Made by a program: the position numbers and the translations under genes
DNA from: Pseudanabaena galeata CCNP1313
GTDB taxonomy: Bacteria > Cyanobacteriota > Cyanobacteriia > Pseudanabaenales > Pseudanabaenaceae
Length of the DNA stretch: 64,000 bases
Assembly (NCBI RefSeq): GCF_029910235.1
Contig: NZ_CP112874.1
Location: forward strand, 3,224,001 to 3,288,000
Direction: 5' to 3'
Shown here: in pieces, positions 34,722 to 42,103 of the stretch
Numbering within the stretch: position 1 is the first letter of the stretch
Layout: each line of letters begins with the position of its first letter
The notes under the pieces: generated by a model
What the model saw: the letters and a program-made list of their open reading frames with translations, nothing else
The model's database searches: none
Told to the model about the DNA's origin: nothing

Positions 34722-35036
34722 ATGTATACCATCGATCGCAACGAAATGAAGGTAGCAGATAGTCGTAGTGATAGCAATGAGCTACCCTCCGTAGAAGTTC
34801 CAGAAGCAGTTCAAGAAACCACTTTTGAAACCAGTTCTGAATCAGGTATGCCCCTCGCAAGTGGTTATACCGTAGATGATCAAGGACTGCTCAATAACTA
34901 TGCAATTCTAACTCCGATGTATGTGGAAGAGCCTACTCTTCTAACTGATCAAGAGCGACTTCACTCTCAATATAAAGTCATATTGGCTATCTTAGTCACA
35001 GCAATGGCAATACTTATTGCACTCATTGTAAGTTAA
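34722..35036 (+). CDS. Small single-helix membrane protein, Psb34/ssl1498-like C-terminus
   Basis: A 104-residue protein. Residues 1-45 are polar and acidic. The middle, GYTVDDQGLLNNYAILTPMYVEEP, shown here in part (GLLNNYAILTPMYVEE), has the (G/D)G-x-LNN-x-A-x(2)-P-x-(M/V)Y pattern of the cyanobacterial Psb34 (ssl1498) family, small proteins that ride on photosystem II assembly intermediates. It ends with one membrane helix (VILAILVTAMAILIALIV), as in Psb34. Here the conserved part is preceded by a ~45-residue extension not usual for the family. I recall the Psb34 pattern from memory only. RBS GAGGAA precedes the ATG. Confidence 0.6.
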   Translation: MYTIDRNEMKVADSRSDSNELPSVEVPEAVQETTFETSSESGMPLASGYTVDDQGLLNNYAILTPMYVEEPTLLTDQERLHSQYKVILAILVTAMAILIALIVS

Positions 35037-35052
35037 GGTATCGCAGTAAAAT

Positions 35053-35103
35053 AAAGAACTATTTTTTGCGGCGCGTCGAACGCGCCACAAAAAATAGTTC
35101 TTT
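35053..35103. repeat. Near-perfect palindrome, 23-base arms
   Basis: AAAGAACTATTTTTTGCGGC.. (35053-35075) pairs with 35081-35103 around TCGAA with a single mismatch. It starts 16 bases after the stop of the Psb34-like gene and can terminate it. Confidence 0.8.
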
Positions 35104-35114
35104 GAGATTTATAT

Positions 35115-35412
35115 CTGATGTTACGTGGAACTAAGATGATGAATCTCTTGCTGCGAGCATGACAGGGCAACCACGAGGGGATTGCCCGTACCCCAATAAA
35201 TTTGATTTTATAGGGGCTGCGCCCCCGTGCCAGCCCTAGACTTAGATCTGATGTTACGTGGAACTAAGATGATGAATCTCTTGCTGGTAGCGAAGCAGGG
35301 CAACCACGGGGGGATTGCCCCTACCCCAATAATTTAGATTTTTGTAGGGGCTGTGCCCCCGTGCCAGCCCTAGACTTAGATGATCGTAGGAATTCTATCC
35401 ACGTAACATCAG
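35115..35412. mobile_element. Double family A element with one shared target duplication
   Basis: Two copies lie head to tail: 35115-35247, which lacks the right end, and 35248-35412, complete. Each starts with CTGATGTTACGTGGAA and they are about 90% alike by eye. TTATAT stands on both outer sides (35109-35114 and 35413-35418), with no duplication at the internal joint. So the pair either moved as one unit or doubled in place after a single insertion. Confidence 0.85.
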
Positions 35413-35480
35413 TTATATCTCTTAAACGCTTCAAATAAATGCTTAAAAGTATTCCCTTACCGTAGTCTCTTTGTCCTATC

Positions 35481-36059
35481 TTAAGGATCTAGTTCACCAA
35501 TTACAACTACTTCGCCTGCGGCGTTAGCCTGTACCACTACAGAGGCTCCTGATCGCGGCACAATCCCCGTTAAAGCTGTAATATTTACCTGATGCGTCAC
35601 CATAATCACTACGCCCTCCTGTTGGCGATTTTCTGAGATGAGTCGGCGGGTTTGAGCGGTTTGGATATCCTCTGTACTGCGATCGCGAAAAAAGGAATTG
35701 AGGGCAGGCACTGGCTTCACCTCTCCTAAGTTCAATAGCTTGGCAGTTTCTAAACAACGACACCATTGACTAGATAAAACCTGTTTAACAGGAATTTGTC
35801 GCTTCCGAAACTCATTCCCTGCTTGGCGAGCTTGCTCTCGTCCCGTTTCTGACAAATTGCGCTGAGTGCTACAGTCCCCCAGTTGAAATCCACTCGGATC
35901 TCCCGTGCCGGGGGCAAGCGCATGGCGCATTAGTACGACTTTGCCTGTACCTTTGAGAGCAGTCCATTCGTCATTAGCAGGGGATTGGGCAACAGATTGA
36001 AAACTAGTTGCTGCGGACATCATCATCACACTAGCGATCGCCACAATACTCTGGAGCAT
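35481..36059 (-). CDS. Exported histidine phosphatase-family protein
   Basis: A 192-residue branch-1-like histidine phosphatase domain protein. The catalytic loop is VVLMRHALAPGTG (the R-H-A/G motif whose His is phosphorylated); supporting Arg/His are in QVLSSQWCRCLETA and VVIMVTHQVNITALTG. A signal-like segment (LQSIVAIASVMMMSAATSFQ) favours the ATG at 36059, though the frame is open to 36167 with another hydrophobic segment. Several family members are periplasmic sugar- or phosphoanhydride phosphatases; the substrate here is unknown. Confidence 0.85.
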   Translation of the reverse strand: MLQSIVAIASVMMMSAATSFQSVAQSPANDEWTALKGTGKVVLMRHALAPGTGDPSGFQLGDCSTQRNLSETGREQARQAGNEFRKRQIPVKQVLSSQWCRCLETAKLLNLGEVKPVPALNSFFRDRSTEDIQTAQTRRLISENRQQEGVVIMVTHQVNITALTGIVPRSGASVVVQANAAGEVVVIGELDP

Positions 36060-36197
36060 ATTTCTTGATAGATAGTTTCTGTATTTTACTCCACTAACCA
36101 TTGCTGCTAGGTAGCTAGGTATAAGAAAACTCAAAATAGGAAGTGTCAAAACTAAAGGAATCGTCATGGGAATGAAGAGTATCTTCTAAACCCCAGA

Positions 36198-36401
36198 TTA
36201 AATTATCCTCAGATACCTACTTCCTATAGAAATCATCGGCAACCAAAAACTCAAAATCCCTTGATAACTGCCATGTTTTGGGATAGGGATGTCTGTTAAG
36301 TTTTCAAGGTCAAGATGCTCAAAGTTTTTGTCTTTGAGTTGCTGGGTCGTGAGTTTTACCCATGCGGTAAAGTCGCGATCATACAAAGATTTTTCTGACA
36401 T
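36198..36401 (-). pseudogene. Truncated DUF29 gene
   Basis: The first ~36 residues (SEKSLYDRDFTAWVKLTTQQ, then LKDKNFEHLDLENL) are the classic opening of cyanobacterial DUF29 proteins. After LENL the usual EIE...GKSQKR helix is missing and the next 30 residues look unrelated. So only the amino-terminal quarter survives; the gene is broken by deletion or rearrangement. DUF29 proteins are of unknown function and are frequent near mobile elements. Confidence 0.7.
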
Positions 36402-36540
36402 GATTTTGAGCTATGAACACCAAAAACGATCATAGCTGAAGTAGGTTTGGAAAGTTTACTTTAACCACATTTTTTGTGCTATACAGGAGATGGCTTACAA
36501 GGTTTTCACAGCTAAATTGCACGAATGTTTTAGGAAAATT

Positions 36541-37377
36541 ATGGTGGCGAAATACTTTAATCCTTATACTGATTTTGGCTTTAAGAAACTGTTCGGCGAA
36601 GAAGGCAGTAAAGATTTGCTCATCGATTTTCTCAATCAACTTTTACCGATACATCATCAAATCCAACAATTAACATTTAAAAATTCTGAAAACCTCTCCG
36701 ACACCATATCGGAACGTAAAGCTATTTTTGATATTTACTGCGAAAGTAAAACTGGTGATAAGTTTATTGTGGAAATGCAAAAAGCGAAAATCAAGCATTT
36801 CAAAGATCGAGCCTTATTCTATTCCACATTCCCAATTCGAGAACAATCGGAAAAAGGTGATTGGAATTTCTATTTATTACCAATCTATTTTATTGCCATA
36901 TTAGATTTTGAGTACGATGAACATATCACGCCCAAGTTTAGGCGCGATGTCTGCCTCAAAGACCAAGATGGAGATATATTCTTCGATAAATTAAATTTTA
37001 AGTTTTTACAGATGCCTCTATTCAATAAACAAGAGAATGAACTGGTAACTCACTTCGATAAATGGCTGTATTTTTTAAAGAACCTAGAAAGTTTTAATCA
37101 CATACCCGCAATACTCAATGAACCGATCTTTCAAAAAGGATTTGAAATCGCCGAAATATCGCACTTAGATTTAGAGCAGTATGAACAATACAAAAAGAGT
37201 TTAGTCCAGTATTTAGAAGTGAAAAATGTATTTGATACAGCCTTTGAAGAAGGTGAAAAGGTCGGTATTGAGAAGGGGATTGAGAAAGTTGCCAAAGCAT
37301 TGAAAGAGCAAAATGTAGCCGTAGAAATCATTGCCGAATCAACTGGGTTATCATACGAGGCTATTAGTAGGATTTAA
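36541..37377 (+). CDS. Rpn-family PD-(D/E)XK nuclease-type protein
   Basis: A 278-residue protein of the Rpn/'PD-(D/E)XK nuclease family transposase' group. It starts at ATG 36541 with FNPYTDFGFKKLFGEEGSKD, the family's conserved opening; the earlier ATG at 36490 adds residues foreign to it. The active site is AIFDIYCESKTGDKFIVEMQ (D-x(n)-E-x-Q). The tail, GIEKGIEKVAKALKEQNVAV then IAESTGLSYEAISRI, is the usual Gly/Glu heptad plus a helix. Its role may be DNA cleavage promoting recombination. An IS110 transposase lies 52 bases downstream, convergent. Confidence 0.9.
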   Translation: MVAKYFNPYTDFGFKKLFGEEGSKDLLIDFLNQLLPIHHQIQQLTFKNSENLSDTISERKAIFDIYCESKTGDKFIVEMQKAKIKHFKDRALFYSTFPIREQSEKGDWNFYLLPIYFIAILDFEYDEHITPKFRRDVCLKDQDGDIFFDKLNFKFLQMPLFNKQENELVTHFDKWLYFLKNLESFNHIPAILNEPIFQKGFEIAEISHLDLEQYEQYKKSLVQYLEVKNVFDTAFEEGEKVGIEKGIEKVAKALKEQNVAVEIIAESTGLSYEAISRI

Positions 37378-37428
37378 GCCAAGCCCTATAAACACAAACT
37401 TGTAGATACTGTCTTGAGTACCAAAAAG

Positions 37429-38415
37429 TCAAGAGGGAATTTTAACAAAATTAGGATCGAAAGAACGCTGAGACTTGAGAACACCAAAGACCTGTCGTAA
37501 CAGCTTGTGCATTACAGCACCAATGACGGACATTTTGGACTTACCCTTAGCAGTAAGGCGATCGCAGAAAGCGACAATCGGCGAATTATAACGACGAGCA
37601 ACAATCGCAGGCATAAACAAAGCTTTACGCAAACGTGAATTACCAATTTTTGACAAGCGCGGTTTGCCATGAATCGAAGAGCCAAAAGAGAATTCACGCG
37701 GAGTTAAACCCGCAAAAGCGGCTAATTGATCAGCCGTATCAAAAGCAGAAATATCCCGAATTTCCGCCAGTAATACAGTTGCAGTCAATTCAGCAATACC
37801 TGGAATGGAAGTCAACAAATCCCGTTGCGATTTCAAATGAGGATGTTGATCAAAGTGCTGACGGATCAATTTTTTGGTCATCTCAATTTGCTCCTTGAGG
37901 AAGTCAATGTGGGTGTTAATTGCTTCAACCAAAATTGGATCAGCCGTAGCAAGACGATTTTGCTCTTGTTGCTGCATGGCGGTTAAGCTATCTAAACGAT
38001 GTACTAATGCTTGGAGTTGCTCAATTTCTAATGCTGGTGGTGTCCAAGCAGCAGGCTTTAAGGCAGCACAAAATCTAGCAATAACTTTGGCATCAGCACG
38101 GTCTGTCTTTGTACGACTTAACTCGCTCTTGCCAAAGGCTTTGGGACGTGATGGATTGACGATACTTACTTTGTACCCTGCGGCTACTAAGAATCGGGCT
38201 AAGGCATTGCCATAAGTGCTGGTGGCTTCCATACAGCTATGTAAATTTTTTACACTTTGAATGTTTAGCCATTCTTGTAGTTCGACAAATCCTTCGGGAT
38301 TATTGTTAAATACTTTGTTCTTAATCTTGGCGTTGTCTTGAATTAGGGCAACATCAAACTTGGCTTTACTGATGTCTATGCCTAAAACATCACATACTTC
38401 ATTGCTATTGTTCAT
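37429..38415 (-). CDS. IS110-family transposase (DEDD recombinase)
   Basis: A 328-residue intact transposase. The amino-terminal RuvC-like DEDD domain shows LGIDISKAKFDVALI (first Asp), HSCMEATSTYG (Glu) and KTDRADAKVIARFC (the D-x-x-D pair). The carboxy domain has LTSIPGIAELTATVLLAEI and FAGLTPREFSFGSSIHGKPR, where the Ser in this stretch is the presumed nucleophile. IS110 elements are cut and joined under guidance of a structured bridge RNA made from their non-coding end. No frameshift or stop is seen, so the element may be active. I could not fix its exact ends. Confidence 0.95.
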   Translation of the reverse strand: MNNSNEVCDVLGIDISKAKFDVALIQDNAKIKNKVFNNNPEGFVELQEWLNIQSVKNLHSCMEATSTYGNALARFLVAAGYKVSIVNPSRPKAFGKSELSRTKTDRADAKVIARFCAALKPAAWTPPALEIEQLQALVHRLDSLTAMQQQEQNRLATADPILVEAINTHIDFLKEQIEMTKKLIRQHFDQHPHLKSQRDLLTSIPGIAELTATVLLAEIRDISAFDTADQLAAFAGLTPREFSFGSSIHGKPRLSKIGNSRLRKALFMPAIVARRYNSPIVAFCDRLTAKGKSKMSVIGAVMHKLLRQVFGVLKSQRSFDPNFVKIPS

Positions 38416-38680
38416 AGGTGCTTGCAGTTTTTTTGCTAGATTTATCCATCAAGCAATCAGTGGTATTGAACTATCCTTGTGAATACAGGTTTACCCATTG
38501 GGCGACCTCTGATACTGTCCAGTCTTTACTTGTTTCCACTGTTTAAGCAGAGACGACTCTATCTACATTACGGGCTTGGTGTCCCTAGGGGTTGAACGAG
38601 TTTATCTCTGCTTTTGCTTTTTCGGATTTGAGTAAAGATTTTATCCTTTACTTTTCTTCCTAGATACAAGGGGTTGAGCA
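38416..38680 (-). ncRNA. Candidate bridge-RNA region of the IS110 element
   Basis: The ~265 bases upstream of the transposase start (minus direction) contain no plausible gene. In IS110-group elements the bridge RNA is encoded in exactly this left non-coding end and has two internal loops that bind target and donor DNA. A shared string GATACTGTC occurs here (about 38510) and past the transposase 3' end (about 37408), as would be expected if one loop matched a terminus, but this may be chance. Inference from family knowledge. Confidence 0.45.
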
Positions 38681-38844
38681 TTTGCGCCACTATTTTTATA
38701 CTCTCCACCAAAATCTCAATTTGCAAATGCTCAACCCTTTGTGCTTTCATCGATAATTTGTCCCTGCGTTGCGAGGTTTGGGCAAAGCATTGCCAAATCA
38801 AAATTATCTAAAAATTTATAGATTTTCGTGGCAATGCTTTGCCC
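38667..38844. repeat. Two inverted repeats between the IS110 element and the STAND gene
   Basis: AAGGGGTTGAGCATTTGC (about 38668-38685) is complementary to GCAAATGCTCAACCCTTT (38723-38740), with one unpaired base. Then GGGCAAAGCATTGCC (38780-38794) pairs perfectly with GGCAATGCTTTGCCC (38830-38844). The second resembles the widespread cyanobacterial CCTACGGGGCAA-type repeats. Both lie downstream of the STAND gene. Confidence 0.65.
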
Positions 38845-38889
38845 CTACAGAACGATTGTCTGATGCGCGAATAATTCATGACACTAATG

Positions 38890-41379
38890 TTATTCTCCTA
38901 AGTCCTCCTGAATTTTTGCTAGGAGTTCTTCGCAGTCTTTGACTAAAGGAATGCCAAGTTCTTGGGAGAGGGTGAGGGCGGCTTGGCAATGGGTGAGGGC
39001 GAGTTGGGGTTGATTGGTTTGATGGGCGATCGCTGCAAGAGCTTTGAAACTATGGGCGATTAAAAGTTTAAAGTTAATCTCTTGGGAAATAACTAAGGAT
39101 TCTTGAATTTTGGTTTCTGCTTCGCTGTAGTTTTCAAGTGTGAGAAATACCTCCCCTGTATTGTGTAAAGAATCTGCCACTCCTAACTGATCGCCGATTT
39201 CTTCACTGATGTCGTGATATTGCTGTTGATAGGTGATCGCTTTTTCATACTGCCCCAAGGAATTATAACAATTGCCTAAATTCCCTAGAGAAATTGCCAC
39301 TCCTTGCCGATAGCCGATTTCTTCACTGCTGTCGTGATGTTGCTGGTGGTAGGTGATCGCTTTTTCATACTGCCCCAAGGAATTATAACAATTGCCTAAA
39401 TTTCCTAGAGAAATTGCTACCCCTTGCCGAAAGCCTATTTCTTCACTGATGTCGTGATATTGCTGATAGTGGGTGATCGCTTTTTCATACTGCCCCAAGG
39501 AATAATAACAATTGCCTAAACCACATAGAGAAATTGCCACCACTTGCCGATTGCTGATTTCTTCACAGATGTCGTGACATTGGCGGTAGAGGGCGATCGC
39601 TTTTTTATACTGCCCCAAAGAACAATAACAACTGCCTAAATTCCCTAGAGAATTTGCCACTCCTTGCCGATTGCCGATTTCTACTTCGATTTCGAGAGAC
39701 TGCTGTTGATAGGCGATCGCTTTTTCATACTGCCCCAAGTGTTTATAACAAAGTCCCAAACGGTTTAACGATTTGCGATGACAATCCTGTTCGCGTTGAC
39801 TCCCTGCGATCACCTGCTCATATAACTGCGCTTGCTGACGATAAAACCCTTGAAAATCTAGAAATAGATCAATCGATTCATTTTTCCCTTCTCCCCCTCG
39901 CTCCTCATTCAAAATATCATAAGCTAACTGCCATTCTCCCAATTCCCCTGCATGGTAAAACCCCTCCAAATACGCCGTCAAATCCTCCAACGATTCCCAA
40001 GGTGGCGCAGGTAAATGTGCCAAAAAATAATCCAACGCAGCCTGATGCGCCGATCGCAACAACTTAGAATCCGATTGCTGTTGCACCACCATAGAAATTA
40101 AAGGCAAAAACTGAAACCGTCGCGGGTTTCTCTTGAGCGGTTCGGGGGGAAACTCCTGCAACAACGACAAACGGGCTAAATACCTTAACTCTGCGTCCGT
40201 TACCTCGGCAGTTAACCCCTGAGCTAACCCTAGATCAAAAATCCCTCGCAATACCGATAACCGCTTTAAAATATCCCCTAACCTTGCCGATAATCGCGCC
40301 AAACTCGCCGCTACCACCTCTCTGACACAGGTTTCCGTATCACGGTGATAACCCTCCACCGTAAACAAATCTAAGCCAAAATTTTCCGTCTCTGTCACAC
40401 AAACTCCTTTCCCCAACTTGTCCCGCATCAAACTCGATACCAGTTGCATCAAGAGAGGATGCCGATCCATTCGGTTCACAAAATGGGCTAATTCCTCCTG
40501 CGTTCCCGTTAATTTATAGTCTTCCGTCACCAAACGCATCGCATCGGCTTCCGCTAACCCCTTTAGAGCTAACCAATAACAACGCGGCAGCAAATTGGGG
40601 CTAAACATTGGCTGTTCCCGACTAGTGAGCAATAACTTACTGTTAACCCCATTCCCTAACCATTGGCTCAAAAATTGACCATAAACCGACTTCCCTTCTG
40701 CTGGTATCACCGTTTCCATATTGTCCAACACCAACAAACAAGGCTCAGCGATTAACCCTTCGACTATCTGCCCAATTAACGTCTCCTCGTCCCATTTTTC
40801 ATCATAAGCTCGTCCCAACTGCTCCAATAACCATCGCCCAAACTGCGCCAAGGGATAAGGCTGGATAAAACTCACCCACAACACCCGCCAATCAGGGGTT
40901 AGCTGCTCCTTGAACTTCACCGCTAAAGCCGATTTACCATAGCCTCCTGCGGCGGTCATCCCGATTAAGCGGACTTTCTCATTGCTTAGGGCGGTTTGGA
41001 GTTCCTTGATTTCATCCTGTCGTCCCTGCCATTCATCCACAGGCGGGGGTGTCGTATTTAGGGTTGCGGCAATCGCAACAGTTTGAGAAGTTGGACGAGA
41101 CTTAGCGGGATGCCATTCATTGGGATCAACAATCTCCGTGACCTCTAAACCCAAAGCTGCACAAATCGCTAGGACGTAATCTCGATCAATCCCTTCACCA
41201 TTAAAAAATCGTCTTACGGTTCTGGGATCGACTGAAGCTTGAGAGTTCTGAGAAATGCGATCGGCAATGCCTTCATAGGTCAAACGAGTTCCATCCTCTT
41301 TGCCAGCCGCCTTAACTTCACGAAGTTTTTGCAGTCCCGCAACCGTTGCGGCAATTCCTCTAGTTCGCTGTGTTGACAT
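38890..41379 (-). CDS. HTH-NB-ARC-TPR STAND ATPase
   Basis: An 829-residue signalling ATPase. Residues about 1-90 form a cyanobacterial helix-turn-helix-like domain (TYEGIADRISQNSQASVDPR, TVRRFFNG). Residues about 115-420 are NB-ARC: Walker A IGMTAAGGYGKSAL at 139-152 and Walker B PCLLVLDN at 213-220. A winged helix follows, then from about 540 to 800 TPR repeats of exactly 40 residues. STAND proteins sense a ligand through repeats and oligomerise with ATP. Some are phage defence receptors; others regulate transcription, which the amino-terminal HTH favours. No toxic effector domain is seen. Confidence 0.92.
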   Translation of the reverse strand: MSTQRTRGIAATVAGLQKLREVKAAGKEDGTRLTYEGIADRISQNSQASVDPRTVRRFFNGEGIDRDYVLAICAALGLEVTEIVDPNEWHPAKSRPTSQTVAIAATLNTTPPPVDEWQGRQDEIKELQTALSNEKVRLIGMTAAGGYGKSALAVKFKEQLTPDWRVLWVSFIQPYPLAQFGRWLLEQLGRAYDEKWDEETLIGQIVEGLIAEPCLLVLDNMETVIPAEGKSVYGQFLSQWLGNGVNSKLLLTSREQPMFSPNLLPRCYWLALKGLAEADAMRLVTEDYKLTGTQEELAHFVNRMDRHPLLMQLVSSLMRDKLGKGVCVTETENFGLDLFTVEGYHRDTETCVREVVAASLARLSARLGDILKRLSVLRGIFDLGLAQGLTAEVTDAELRYLARLSLLQEFPPEPLKRNPRRFQFLPLISMVVQQQSDSKLLRSAHQAALDYFLAHLPAPPWESLEDLTAYLEGFYHAGELGEWQLAYDILNEERGGEGKNESIDLFLDFQGFYRQQAQLYEQVIAGSQREQDCHRKSLNRLGLCYKHLGQYEKAIAYQQQSLEIEVEIGNRQGVANSLGNLGSCYCSLGQYKKAIALYRQCHDICEEISNRQVVAISLCGLGNCYYSLGQYEKAITHYQQYHDISEEIGFRQGVAISLGNLGNCYNSLGQYEKAITYHQQHHDSSEEIGYRQGVAISLGNLGNCYNSLGQYEKAITYQQQYHDISEEIGDQLGVADSLHNTGEVFLTLENYSEAETKIQESLVISQEINFKLLIAHSFKALAAIAHQTNQPQLALTHCQAALTLSQELGIPLVKDCEELLAKIQEDLGE
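39181..39780. repeat. Five near-identical 120-base TPR-coding repeats
   Basis: TTTTTCATACTGCCCCAA recurs at exact 120-base steps (39241, 39361, 39481, 39601 with one change, 39721). Each 120 bases codes one 40-residue TPR, GQYEKAITYQQQ-type. Two neighbouring units differ by only a few bases, much less than normal TPR divergence. Confidence 0.9.
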
Positions 41380-41411
41380 GGCTCAACCAAGTTTTGCTGA
41401 CAGTGTGGATT

Positions 41412-41555
41412 TAGAAACCATTTAAGAATTGTCTAGATCCCCCCCAGCCCCCCTTAAAAAGGGGGGAGAATTATCTTCTTCCCCCTTTTTAAGGGGGATT
41501 GAGGGGGATCTCTTAGAGTTTTTGACTGTAGAAAGTAATTCTTAAATGATTTCTT
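41412..41555. mobile_element. MITE-like element, family E copy, upstream of the STAND gene
   Basis: Begins TAGAAACCATTTAAGAATTG and ends AATTCTTAAATGATTTCTTA, inverted ends of about 19 bases with two changes. The interior has CCCCCCTTAAAAAGGGGGG and its spaced partner. This copy runs opposite to the one at 19933. It begins 32 bases before the STAND start codon, on its promoter side. Confidence 0.8.
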
Positions 41556-42103
41556 AGTTTAACTCACTTCAAAGAGGACAGAAAAGGCAGTTAAGAAAAT
41601 TTGGTTATCTGTCTTAACTCGTCTGGAGGTTTAAGGTCATTTTTTCGATGATGGCATGGTCAACTTTACTGAGAACTTCCCCATGACTCTCTTACAACGA
41701 TTTCTTAAGCTTGTAATCATTGCCAACCTCTTGTTATTCCCGCAAACACCGAGACGAGCTTTCTTAAAACGATTTGTTAAGTTCGTAATCATTGCCAACA
41801 CATTACTGAATCTTTTCTCCTCCATCGGTTTAAAATTCGATTTAGTTCCCTCTTTTAAAGAAGTTCCTCTCGTACCACCTAGTCAAATTTGCCCCAAGCA
41901 ACCCTAACCAGACCGATCCCCGACTTTTTCTAGACAAGCAAAGACAATTTGCAAATTTACAAAAAGTCGGTGATCTTAACCTTTTGTTTTGTACAAGTAC
42001 TTATTCATTTGAAAGCCGCTATAGTTGAAGAGATAGAAAAGAGACTTTCTTGTTTTGTCCTTGGTGGTTAATCCACCTTGACATCTAAGCTTAGGATAAT
42101 GGC
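41556..42103. other. Spacer with a degenerate duplication and a CCCCGACTTTTT repeat
   Basis: At 41697-41735 and 41768-41808 two related ~40-base stretches (CGATTTCTTAAGCTTGTAAT / CGATTTGTTAAGTTCGTAAT) lie in tandem. Small reading frames cross them on both strands but none has a supporting start or family. At about 41924-41980 GATCCCCGACTTTTT faces AAAAAGTCGGTGATC, a copy of the repeat at 8448. The rest is plain upstream DNA of the acyl-CoA synthetase gene. Confidence 0.45.

Noticed and set aside
38568-38801. 77-codon minus-strand frame upstream of the IS110 transposase
   Set aside because: It overlaps the likely bridge-RNA region and an inverted repeat, and resembles no known IS110 accessory protein.
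41637-41907. Two overlapping small frames, one per strand, upstream of the acyl-CoA synthetase
   Set aside because: Protein-like repeats are explained by a ~40-base DNA duplication; no good ribosome binding site or family.
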